Origin: Dehalococcoidales bacterium
Lineage (GTDB): Bacteria; Chloroflexota; Dehalococcoidia; Dehalococcoidales; DAOVUZ01
Assembly: GCA_030632305.1 (NCBI GenBank)
Contig: DAOVUZ010000002.1
Location: 1-21,199 of the forward strand
Length of the DNA: 21,199 nucleotides
Direction: 5' to 3'
Of this stretch, positions 1 through 5,953 are shown piece after piece. The notes beneath the pieces are model-generated. The model saw only the letters and a program-made list of their open reading frames with translations. It made no database searches and was not told the origin of the DNA. The translations under genes and the position numbers were made by a program. Each line of letters opens with the position of its first letter. The stretch's first letter is position 1.

Positions 1-348
1 ACGACGGCTAATTGCCAGGCGATAAACAATTTGAGCATAGTGCTCAATATCGAGGGAGGTAGGGACTATAGATACTAGGTGACTTAAGTAGGCAGCACCC
101 CCGCACGCTTCCAGTTTCCCCTGTCGGTCTAGCTCCTGAGCTACCGTAATTTGGTTTATAGCTGCGGGTTCGGGGCGCTGGTAAAGTGACAGGCATGCTC
201 CATATATCCATCGATTCTGCTCACTATAGAAGTCCTGCTCTTGAAGGAAGGTAGTAATTTTATAAATTGCTGTTCCATCTATCAGGAGTGAGCCAATTAC
301 TGCTTCCTCAGCATCAACATCGTGCGGTGGCAATTTTTCACCGTACAC
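1..348 (-). CDS. dnaB: Replicative DNA helicase DnaB, N-terminal part (runs off the window)
   Basis: The complement of the first 348 bases encodes 116 residues of an open frame that continues beyond the window edge. The N-terminus reads PPHDVDAEEAVIGSLLIDG after a short leader, the signature opening of the DnaB N-terminal helical domain, which mediates hexamer formation and primase contact. Further family-like pieces are a QDFY segment near residue 40 and an AYLSHLVSIVPT segment near residue 90. The ATPase domain lies outside the window. The start is a GTG at 348, one base after the rplI stop. An AAGGAG inside the last rplI codons supplies the ribosome binding site, so the two genes are probably translationally coupled. 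Placement directly after rplI is a common bacterial arrangement. Confidence 0.93.
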   Translation of the reverse strand, partial: MYGEKLPPHDVDAEEAVIGSLLIDGTAIYKITTFLQEQDFYSEQNRWIYGACLSLYQRPEPAAINQITVAQELDRQGKLEACGGAAYLSHLVSIVPTSLDIEHYAQIVYRLAISRR

Positions 349-349
349 T

Positions 350-805
350 CTATTCCGTCTCCTTCTCAGTCACCGTAACCTTTATTTTGGGTATTATATC
401 CTTAGCCAGTTTAATAGCTACCTCGTAGCTACCGAGTTGACGGATAGGGTCGGCTAACTCTATCTTTCTTTTGTCAATAACTACCCCGCTGTTGTTTTGT
501 AGCTCGGAGGCAATATCAGCACTGGTAATTGAGCCATACAAGCGGTCTTTGGCTCCGACCCGAGCTTTCAGAGTAATCTCCTTCCCTTCTAGTTGCTGAG
601 CCATCTCAGCTAGTCTGTCTTCTGTTTGGACTTGACTGCTGGCTTCTGTTTTAAGTTGTGTCTTTATGGTGCTGAGTGCTGACGAATTAGCTAGTAGGGC
701 TATCTTTTTAGGGATGAGAAAGTTCCTGCCGTAGCCGCTGGCTACCTCTTTTATCTCACCGGCTCTAGCCACATTGGTCACATCTTGAAGGAAAACGACT
801 TTCAT
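350..805 (-). CDS. rplI: 50S ribosomal protein L9
   Basis: The 151-residue product has normal L9 length and architecture. The N-terminal rRNA-binding domain (about residues 1-50) contains MKVVFLQDV and the signature GYGRNFLIPKKIA. A charged connecting helix follows, then a C-terminal domain from about residue 70 with LYGSITSADIA. L9 binds 23S rRNA near the L1 stalk and limits frameshifting and ribosome slippage. A strong AAGGGGGG Shine-Dalgarno lies four bases before the ATG. The gene has a candidate promoter just upstream and is followed after one base by dnaB, forming the frequent rplI-dnaB pair. No anomalies are seen. Confidence 0.97.
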   Translation of the reverse strand: MKVVFLQDVTNVARAGEIKEVASGYGRNFLIPKKIALLANSSALSTIKTQLKTEASSQVQTEDRLAEMAQQLEGKEITLKARVGAKDRLYGSITSADIASELQNNSGVVIDKRKIELADPIRQLGSYEVAIKLAKDIIPKIKVTVTEKETE

Positions 806-824
806 AATTCCCCCCTTACTTATA

Positions 825-852
825 ATTATACTTCATCTGGCGGTGAAGTAAA
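825..852 (-). promoter_or_regulatory. Candidate sigma-70-type promoter for rplI-dnaB
   Basis: On the minus strand TTTACT (847-852) and a perfect TATAAT (825-830) are separated by 16 bp, in the 74-bp gap between the trxB stop and the rplI start. The predicted transcript would start about a dozen bases before the rplI ATG and just include its Shine-Dalgarno. The -35 box matches consensus at only four of six positions, so the call rests mainly on the -10 box and position. Confidence 0.4.
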
Positions 853-879
853 GGCTTAATCCTGGGCATTTTTGGCGAC

Positions 880-1803
880 CTAACTCTGTCCGGTGATGAA
901 CTTTTCGGCATAGATAGCGGCGGTAGCCCCATCTCCAGCAGCAGCAATTGCTTGCCGGGCGGAGTGGTAGCGGATGTCACCAGCAGCGAAGATGCCGGCT
1001 ATTTCGGTCTCCATTTTTTCATTGGTGCTGATATGACCAGTGGCGTCTAGGGGTAGAATACCCTTGAGGTAGTTGGTATTAGGCTTAAGCCCGATAGATA
1101 TGAATATTCCGGCTATCTCCAGAGTAGGTTTTTCCCCGGTTACCACCTGATGGAGCTTGAGCCTTTTAACTGAATCTTTACCCACGATTTCCTCAACCAC
1201 AGTATCCCACAGGAATTCTATTTTTGGTTCAGCCAGGGCTTTCTCCTGGAGGATACGACTGGCACGGAGCTGGTGGCGGCGGTGTATTACTATCACCCTG
1301 GAGGCGAATTTGGCCAGATGCAGGGCTTCAGTGATAGCCGCATCACCGCCACCGACTATGGCTACTGGCTGCTGTCTGAAGAAGGCAGCGTCACAGGTAG
1401 CGCAGTAAGACACCCCCTTTCCAGTAAATTCCTCTTCTCCAGGTATGCCCAGTTTATGTCGTTCCGAGCCACTGGCTATAATCACCGCTTTAGCGATAAA
1501 ATTGCTCTCAGTGGTCTTTACCACTTTTTGTTCCTGTTGAAGCTCAATGCCGGTAGCCTCGGCGGTAACAGTTTCTAGCCCATACTTTGTTGCCTGCTGG
1601 TGTATTAGTTGACCCAGTTCAAAACCACTAATGCCTTCGGGAAAACCGGGGTAGTTTTCTACCCACTGAGCATTCACTATCTGACCGCCGGCCAACCCTC
1701 TCTCTATAAGCAGACTGTTGAGCCTGTCTCTTGAAGTGTAAAGCCCGGCGGTAAGTCCGGCGGGACCACCACCAATAATAACGACTTCATATTCTTTGTT
1801 CAT
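880..1803 (-). CDS. trxB: Thioredoxin reductase (NADPH, FAD)
   Basis: The 307-residue protein has the complete low-molecular-weight thioredoxin reductase layout. The FAD-binding GGGPAGLTAG lies at 11-20. The redox-active CATC (C134, C137) sits inside the NADPH domain. GGGDAA is at 151-156, with HRRHQLRA at 174-181, whose arginines fit 2'-phosphate recognition and so NADPH preference. The C-terminal FAD motif GIFAAGD lies near residue 270. It transfers electrons from NADPH to the thioredoxin encoded about 120 bp upstream in the same operon. Its ATG overlaps the TGA of the preceding 39-codon ORF by four bases (ATGA), which implies coupled translation. An alternative ferredoxin- or flavin-linked TrxB-like enzyme cannot be excluded, but the motifs favour the NADPH type. 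Confidence 0.95.
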   Translation of the reverse strand: MNKEYEVVIIGGGPAGLTAGLYTSRDRLNSLLIERGLAGGQIVNAQWVENYPGFPEGISGFELGQLIHQQATKYGLETVTAEATGIELQQEQKVVKTTESNFIAKAVIIASGSERHKLGIPGEEEFTGKGVSYCATCDAAFFRQQPVAIVGGGDAAITEALHLAKFASRVIVIHRRHQLRASRILQEKALAEPKIEFLWDTVVEEIVGKDSVKRLKLHQVVTGEKPTLEIAGIFISIGLKPNTNYLKGILPLDATGHISTNEKMETEIAGIFAAGDIRYHSARQAIAAAGDGATAAIYAEKFITGQS

Positions 1804-1919
1804 GGCTTGATTTCTATCTCGGTATCGATAGCATACAGCAGGAAGCGAATATCAAATTGTCCTGAAATTCTGGGCTCACCATTAATAATCAGTAGCGGCA
1901 AGGGTAATTTGTAAAGCAT
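1800..1919 (-). CDS. 39-residue mini-protein between trxA and trxB, resembling the C-terminal part of a thioredoxin fold
   Basis: An ATG frame starting at 1919 encodes 39 residues: MLYKLPLPLLIINGEP, then RISGQFDIRFLLYAIDTEIE, then IKP and a stop. The stop overlaps the trxB start as ATGA. The ATG lies two bases after the trxA stop, so the ORF fills the space between the two genes exactly. The PLPLLIINGEPRISG segment aligns by eye with IPTLLIFKKGEPISHTVG of the neighbouring TrxA, the cis-Pro/beta3-beta4 part of the fold, and a helix-like tail follows. It has no CxxC. No convincing Shine-Dalgarno is visible, so translation may rely on re-initiation after trxA. It may be a real mini-protein, a partial trx duplicate or a remnant. 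I do not know a function. Confidence 0.5.
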   Translation of the reverse strand: MLYKLPLPLLIINGEPRISGQFDIRFLLYAIDTEIEIKP

Positions 1920-1921
1920 AT

Positions 1922-2248
1922 TTATTCAAGGGCGGCATCCAAACTTCGTTTTAGCTCCTCTTTAGGTTTGTAGCCAACTGTGTGAGATATAGGCTCTCCT
2001 TTTTTGAAGATGAGCAGGGTAGGGATGCTCATTATGCTGTATCTGGTAGCAATTTTTGAGTTCTGGTCAACATCTACTTTGGCAAAGCTTATCCTGCCGC
2101 TATATTCCTCAGCCAGTTCATCGATAATAGGGGCAACCATACGGCAGGGTGCGCACCAGGTTGCCCAGAAGTCAACCACTACCGGCGTTTTGGCTTGTAG
2201 TACAATTTGGTCGAAGTTACTGTCATCAATGGCAATTGGCTTATTCAT
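1922..2248 (-). CDS. trxA: Thioredoxin
   Basis: The 108-residue product has the classic single-domain thioredoxin size. The active site WCAPC is at 31-35, a small variation on WCGPC, within FWATWCAPCR. The cis-proline is P76 in SIPTL, and KVDVDQN is at 57-63. WCAPC is common in thioredoxins, so a disulfide reductase role for cytosolic partners, recharged by the trxB product, is likely. The ATG lies inside the last codons of plsX with an 8-base overlap. An AAGGAGG in the plsX tail serves as ribosome binding site at good spacing. The gene sits between plsX and the mini-ORF preceding trxB. Confidence 0.95.
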   Translation of the reverse strand: MNKPIAIDDSNFDQIVLQAKTPVVVDFWATWCAPCRMVAPIIDELAEEYSGRISFAKVDVDQNSKIATRYSIMSIPTLLIFKKGEPISHTVGYKPKEELKRSLDAALE

Positions 2249-3236
2249 TGCTTTCCTCCTTGATTATTGGTGAGATGCCTCGTTCTACGGTCTGCTTGGC
2301 TAAGCCGATGGCATTTTTAATAGCCCTAGATTGACTGCGTCCATGAGCTATGATGATATTTCCATTTACTCCCAGAAGACATGCCCCTCCGTATTCCCGG
2401 TAGTCTACTCTTTTAGCCCAGGAATCCATCCCAATATCACGATGCAAAGCTCGTGCTGGAAGGTGATAGGCTTTGGAAAAGATTTGCCTGACTTGACCAA
2501 GCGAAGATAGCCAGTTATCATTTATACCCTCAAGAGTCTTGAGGACTATATTCCCGGTGAAGCCATCGGTAACAATGATATCTACTATTCCTTTTGATAT
2601 ATCTTGACCTTCTATATTGCCGATAAAGTTTAAATTTGCCTTCTTAAGGAGCTTGTGGCTTTGCTGAATCAAACGATTACCCTTCGTTTCCTCTTCGCCA
2701 TTGTTGAGTAAGCCGACACGGGGGGAGCTAATACCGAGAATGTGTTTAACATAGGTAGTGCCTAACTGAGCGAATTGAACCAAGTGGCTCGGTCTGCAAT
2801 TAACATTAACCCCAGAATCAATAAGGAGCACGGGGGCATAGGGGGTAATATTAAGGAAAGTACCTAAAGCAGGGCGGGCGATGCCTTCTACTTTGCCCAG
2901 GTTGAGAAGGGCAGCGCATATTACTGCCCCGGTGTTGCCTGCGGAGACAAAGGCTGAGGCGGTGCCGTCTCTTACCAGATTAACTCCGACTACTATTGAC
3001 GAGTCTGGCTTGCTACGGATTGCCTTCATCGGCGGCTCGTGAAGCTCAATAACCTGGCTAGCATCAATAATGGTAATGGCTGTTTTTCTTAAATAGCGGC
3101 TTGCTAGCACATGGAGTATGCTTTTCCTGCCCACCAGAGCAATATCCACTTCATACTCTTGAGTTGCTTTTTTTGCTCCTTTAACTATTTCGTGGGGAGC
3201 ATAGTCTCCACCAGCGGCATCAATAGCAATTAGCAT
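2241..3236 (-). CDS. plsX: Phosphate acyltransferase PlsX
   Basis: The 331-residue protein matches PlsX along its length. PlsX is a peripheral membrane enzyme that converts acyl-ACP and phosphate to acyl-phosphate, the acyl donor for PlsY in phospholipid synthesis. Recognisable segments are the N-terminal IDAAGGDYAPHEIVKGA, VSAGNTGAVICAALLNLG near residue 100, GLLNNGEEETKG near 195, IVDIIVTDGFTGNIVLKT near 220 and the C-terminal GACLLGVNGNIIIAHGRS. The usual DxMGGD opening is here DAAGGD, a Met-to-Ala change. The ATG follows a GAGGAAG Shine-Dalgarno. It overlaps trxA downstream and follows the activase gene by 21 bp. No fab genes adjoin it, unlike in many Firmicutes. Confidence 0.95.
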   Translation of the reverse strand: MLIAIDAAGGDYAPHEIVKGAKKATQEYEVDIALVGRKSILHVLASRYLRKTAITIIDASQVIELHEPPMKAIRSKPDSSIVVGVNLVRDGTASAFVSAGNTGAVICAALLNLGKVEGIARPALGTFLNITPYAPVLLIDSGVNVNCRPSHLVQFAQLGTTYVKHILGISSPRVGLLNNGEEETKGNRLIQQSHKLLKKANLNFIGNIEGQDISKGIVDIIVTDGFTGNIVLKTLEGINDNWLSSLGQVRQIFSKAYHLPARALHRDIGMDSWAKRVDYREYGGACLLGVNGNIIIAHGRSQSRAIKNAIGLAKQTVERGISPIIKEESNE

Positions 3237-3257
3237 CTACTTCCTCGGCTAAAATTT

Positions 3258-4220
3258 CTAGGTTAGGATTCTCTCCCACAGGTCGCAGCGTCCTCCCCAC
3301 CGGGCAAGTACCTGACCACTTTGAGAAAGCTGGGCTATCTCACACAGGTTAGGGCAGGCTCTGCATTCAAATGAAGAGGTATAATAGTTTACTTCACTTA
3401 CGCTGAATCCATTAAACTTGCTTTCATTGTTATTATTTACCATCTCTTCGTGCACCAGCAATGCGGCGCCTATCGCTCCCATGACCTCGTGGTGTGGGGG
3501 GACAATGATTTCGGCATTAAGCTCTTCTTGAAGTGCCTTCACTATCCCCAGGTTAAAGGCAACACCACCCTGAAATACTATTGGGGGTCGAATATCTTTG
3601 CCTAAGCCAACATTATTAAGGTAGTTGCGCACTAATGCCTGGCATAGACCGTAGAGAATGTCTTTGGTTGAATATCCCATTTGTTGCTTGTGGACCATAT
3701 CTGACTCAGCAAAGACGGTGCATCGTCCGGCAATATGTGTCGCTGTGTCACTGGCCAGTGCTTGCCGGCTGAACTCCTCAATGCTTATATTGAGTCGCTG
3801 TGCCTGGCGGTCAAGAAAGCTACCGGTGCCAGCAGCACATACCGTATTCATGCCGAAGTCAGTTACTATCCCATCTCTAATAATGATAATCTTACTATCC
3901 TGCCCCCCGATTTCGATGATAGTTTGCACCTCAGGTATGTGCAGTAGAGTAGCTACAGCATGGCTGGTAATTTCATTCTTGACTAAATCGGCGCCAACGA
4001 TGACCCCAGTTAGGTAGCGGGCACTCCCGGTGGTAGCTACACCACAAATGTCAACCTCTTTGGGCAGTTGCTGTTTGATTTGCTTCAGCCCTTGTTGCAC
4101 CATCGTAACCGGCTTGCCCTGTGTCAGCAGGTAGAGAGAAGTAACCAGCTCATCGCTTTTATTTAGCACAGCAAACTTGGTAGTTACTGAGCCAACATCA
4201 ATGCCCAAATAGGCTTCCAT
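3258..4220 (-). CDS. BadF/BadG/HgdC-family ATPase, acyl-CoA dehydratase activase-like, with extra C-terminal cysteine motif
   Basis: The 320-residue protein is an ASKHA-fold ATPase of the COG1924 family. GIDVGSVTTK (6-15) and EIGGQDSK (103-110) are the phosphate-binding loops. C128 (VCAAGTGSFLDRQA) and C167 (AGRCTVFAESDM) match the two cysteines that hold the dimer-bridging [4Fe-4S] cluster in 2-hydroxyglutaryl-CoA dehydratase activator. FQGGVAFN lies at 216-223. A tail beyond the minimal domain adds C286, C289, C293 and C312, possibly a second metal site. Such proteins use ATP hydrolysis to push low-potential electrons into a partner. No dehydratase or benzoyl-CoA reductase subunit lies in this window, so the partner is unknown. 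An AGAAGGA Shine-Dalgarno supports the ATG. Confidence 0.88.
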   Translation of the reverse strand: MEAYLGIDVGSVTTKFAVLNKSDELVTSLYLLTQGKPVTMVQQGLKQIKQQLPKEVDICGVATTGSARYLTGVIVGADLVKNEITSHAVATLLHIPEVQTIIEIGGQDSKIIIIRDGIVTDFGMNTVCAAGTGSFLDRQAQRLNISIEEFSRQALASDTATHIAGRCTVFAESDMVHKQQMGYSTKDILYGLCQALVRNYLNNVGLGKDIRPPIVFQGGVAFNLGIVKALQEELNAEIIVPPHHEVMGAIGAALLVHEEMVNNNNESKFNGFSVSEVNYYTSSFECRACPNLCEIAQLSQSGQVLARWGGRCDLWERILT

Positions 4221-4262
4221 AAGCTATCCTTCTAGCAATGTTCGTTGCCAAAGGCTGATGTA

Positions 4263-4291
4263 ATCTTAGACCAGAGAGCATTGTTTGACAA
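4263..4291 (-). promoter_or_regulatory. Candidate promoter for the activase-plsX-trxA-trxB transcript
   Basis: On the minus strand TTGTCA (4286-4291) is followed after exactly 17 bp by TAAGAT (4263-4268). The site lies in the 79-bp gap between the M20 amidohydrolase stop and the activase start, about 45 bp before the ATG. Both boxes match consensus at five of six positions, and no terminator hairpin is obvious between the two genes. Confidence 0.42.
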
Positions 4292-4299
4292 GTGCCCAA

Positions 4300-5472
4300 T
4301 TATTTATTTTGCCTGAACTCTTCTTTAACCTTGGCAACTATTTCAGGATTGGCAACCAGGTCAGCAACGGTCATACTTAGAGCCTTAGCGGCATCAAGGA
4401 GACCGTGGATACCTGCCTCTGAGGCGGCAGCCGAGGCAAACTGCGGGGAGTGGGTTACTACTTCCATCGGGGCTATGGCTACTGAGGGGTGAATACTGGG
4501 CACTAGCTGGCTGACATTACCCATATCGGTGCTACCGAAGGCTTTACCGGGGTCGGAGAGTTTCATCTTGCGCCCCAGGGACTGCATATTCTGACTGAAT
4601 AGTTGGGCTAGGGTTAGATTATTACGCAGGGGAGCATAGTGGATGTCTCCCCACTTATATTCCAGGCGGGCGCCACTGGCAGTGGCGGCGCCAGTAAAAC
4701 AGTTTAGGACCCTCTGTTTTAATTCATCAAGGTAGGCATCATCCTCAGCCCGTACCAGAAAGGTTCCAGCACTGTGGGCGGGAACAATATTAGCTGCTTC
4801 TCCGCCATCGGTAATAATACCATGGATGCGGGCTTTATCCTTAATGTGCTGCCTGAGCGAATTGATGGCAGTAAACGACTGAAGCATTGCCTCTAAGGCA
4901 TTGATGCCTGCCTCGGGGCGGGCTGCGGCGTGAGCCGCTTTGCCGAAGAATTCAACCTGAAGCGTCAGGCAGGCAAGGCTCTGGGTGGTGGCGGTATCGT
5001 GTACTCCAGGGTGCACCATCATCGCTATATCCAGATTGTTAAAGGCTCCCCTGTCTGCCATTATTGCCTTGCCCCCGTATAGCTCCTCAGCTGGTGTGCC
5101 AATGACAAGGATACTGCCCCCGAATTGGTCTATAGCTGGCTTAGAAGCTATTCCGGCACCAACGGCGCAGGTAGCTATTAGATTATGACCACAGGCGTGA
5201 CCAAGGTTAGGTAGAGCATCATACTCAGCCAGGATAGCGATAGCTGGTTTCCCTTGTCCATAGTTTCCCCTGAAGGCAGTCGGTAGTTCACAGATGCCCT
5301 GTTCTATAGAGAAGCCGTTTTCCTTCAGGTAATGGGTTAACCACCTTGCTGCCTTGACCTCTTGGAAACCTGGCTCAGGGTTGGAGTGGATTTTTAGGCT
5401 CAGCTCACCAAGCTGGTGGCAGCGACTATCTATTTCTTCTATGACTGAGGCTTTTAGTCTTTCTATATTCAA
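4300..5472 (-). CDS. M20-family metallo-amidohydrolase (AbgB / M20D-like)
   Basis: The 390-residue protein has the two-domain M20 peptidase layout, with a catalytic domain split by a dimerisation lid (about residues 170-290). Visible metal-site motifs are ILAEYDALPNLGHACGHN (C94 and H96), PAEE (E129/E130, catalytic base and ligand) and MVHPG (H154). The C-terminal region has GSTDMGNVS and THSPQFASA. The CGH ligand pair is typical of the M20D branch, including p-aminobenzoyl-glutamate hydrolase subunit AbgB and related amidohydrolases. The substrate is probably an N-acyl amino acid or small peptide, but it cannot be named from sequence. The start is TTG at 5472 with only a weak GGGA ribosome binding site. 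The gene seems to be transcribed from its own promoter. Confidence 0.9.
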   Translation of the reverse strand: MNIERLKASVIEEIDSRCHQLGELSLKIHSNPEPGFQEVKAARWLTHYLKENGFSIEQGICELPTAFRGNYGQGKPAIAILAEYDALPNLGHACGHNLIATCAVGAGIASKPAIDQFGGSILVIGTPAEELYGGKAIMADRGAFNNLDIAMMVHPGVHDTATTQSLACLTLQVEFFGKAAHAAARPEAGINALEAMLQSFTAINSLRQHIKDKARIHGIITDGGEAANIVPAHSAGTFLVRAEDDAYLDELKQRVLNCFTGAATASGARLEYKWGDIHYAPLRNNLTLAQLFSQNMQSLGRKMKLSDPGKAFGSTDMGNVSQLVPSIHPSVAIAPMEVVTHSPQFASAAASEAGIHGLLDAAKALSMTVADLVANPEIVAKVKEEFRQNK

Positions 5473-5510
5473 CTTTTCCCACTCTAACCAATTATCACAA
5501 CCTGGTGTTT

Positions 5511-5539
5511 ATTATAGCTTAACGCCGCCAGCATTTCTA
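5511..5539 (-). promoter_or_regulatory. Candidate promoter for the M20 amidohydrolase
   Basis: A perfect TATAAT occurs on the minus strand at 5511-5516, with TAGAAA (5534-5539) 17 bp upstream. It lies about 40 bp before the TTG start. The -35 box matches four of six consensus positions, so support comes mainly from the -10 box. Confidence 0.4.
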
Positions 5540-5573
5540 GGTTTTAACCTTGTTGCCAATATGCATCATGGCT

Positions 5574-5825
5574 ACCCCGAGGGGTTGTTTGGTAACTTAT
5601 TCTTCCCGCCCTTCCACCCGGGAATCGTATTTGAGGGCTGCGCCCCCGAGCCCCTGCTTTCTATTTTGGGCTATAATCCTTGCGGCGTTTCAAAGCAGTC
5701 TCCTTGCTTTGGGGGTTGCTTATTATGGAGGGTGGAAGGGGCGAAGCCCCTTCAAGAATAATCTTTCCCTCTCTCCAAAAGAGGTAGATGTAGTCTTTGC
5801 ATGAGGGGGATTAAGGGAGTGAGGT
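5574..5825. repeat. Foldback (MITE-like) intergenic element with nested inverted repeats
   Basis: This stretch in the 481-bp gap between the divergent M20 and nusA genes is rich in self-complementary sequence. CCCTTCCACCC (5609-5619) pairs perfectly with GGGTGGAAGGG (5730-5740). Nested within are CCCCC (5643-5647) with GGGGG (5711-5715), and CTGCTTT (5654-5660) with AAAGCAG (5692-5698). AAAGCA can alternatively pair with TGCTTT just downstream (5691-5697 with 5705-5711). ACCCCGAGGGGT (5574-5585) and CCTCT/AGAGG (5768-5772 with 5780-5784) flank the core, followed by a G-rich GAGGGGGATTAAGGGAG tract (5803-5819). No convincing protein is encoded. The pattern resembles short dispersed foldback repeats, but copy number cannot be judged from one window. 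The limits given are approximate. Confidence 0.5.
5735..5753. repeat. Perfect 8-bp hairpin inside the foldback element
   Basis: GAAGGGGC, loop GAA, GCCCCTTC form an uninterrupted GC-rich stem-loop. It shares 5735-5740 with the outer arm of the larger foldback, so the two structures exclude each other. There is no T-run after it on the plus strand. On the minus strand it lies too far from any gene end to be a clear terminator. Confidence 0.6.
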
Positions 5826-5854
5826 TAATAAACAATTTCTATACTATAGGCGGC

Positions 5855-5883
5855 TTGCATCTCAAGCTTGATTGTGATATACT
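5855..5883 (+). promoter_or_regulatory. Promoter of the nusA-ylxR-infB-rbfA-truB operon
   Basis: TTGCAT (5855-5860) and TATACT (5878-5883) are separated by exactly 17 bp. The TGA just before the -10 box gives an extended TGn element. The predicted transcript would start near 5890, leaving a leader of about 64 bases before the nusA ATG. That leader contains the terminator-like hairpin at 5908-5930. Confidence 0.6.
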
Positions 5884-5907
5884 TTTATTAACGAAATTTG
5901 ACTAGTT

Positions 5908-5930
5908 AAGTGGGTTTGCCCCACTTTTTT
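5908..5930 (+). terminator. Intrinsic terminator hairpin in the nusA leader (candidate attenuator)
   Basis: AAGTGGG (5908-5914) and CCCACTT (5920-5926) form a 7-bp stem with a 5-base loop. The stem runs directly into a tract of six T (5925-5930), the form of a Rho-independent terminator. It sits between the predicted transcription start and the nusA ribosome binding site (GGAGGT, 5938-5943), so it can only act on the nusA transcript. In Bacillus subtilis NusA stimulates intrinsic termination and represses its own operon through a leader terminator. A similar feedback is inferred here. No clear antiterminator pairing was found. Confidence 0.65.
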
Positions 5931-5953
5931 GTTGTGCGGAGGTCTTAATCGAG

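Noticed and set aside
5354..5804. Two plus-strand open frames of 135 and 84 codons in the nusA-upstream gap
   Set aside because: They run antisense to the M20 gene start and through the inverted-repeat element. The peptides have no recognisable motif, no Shine-Dalgarno, and odd composition from translated palindromes.
5884..5953. Riboswitch in the nusA leader
   Set aside because: The leader is only about 64 bases and contains just one terminator-like hairpin, too short for a known riboswitch aptamer, and no aptamer motif is visible.
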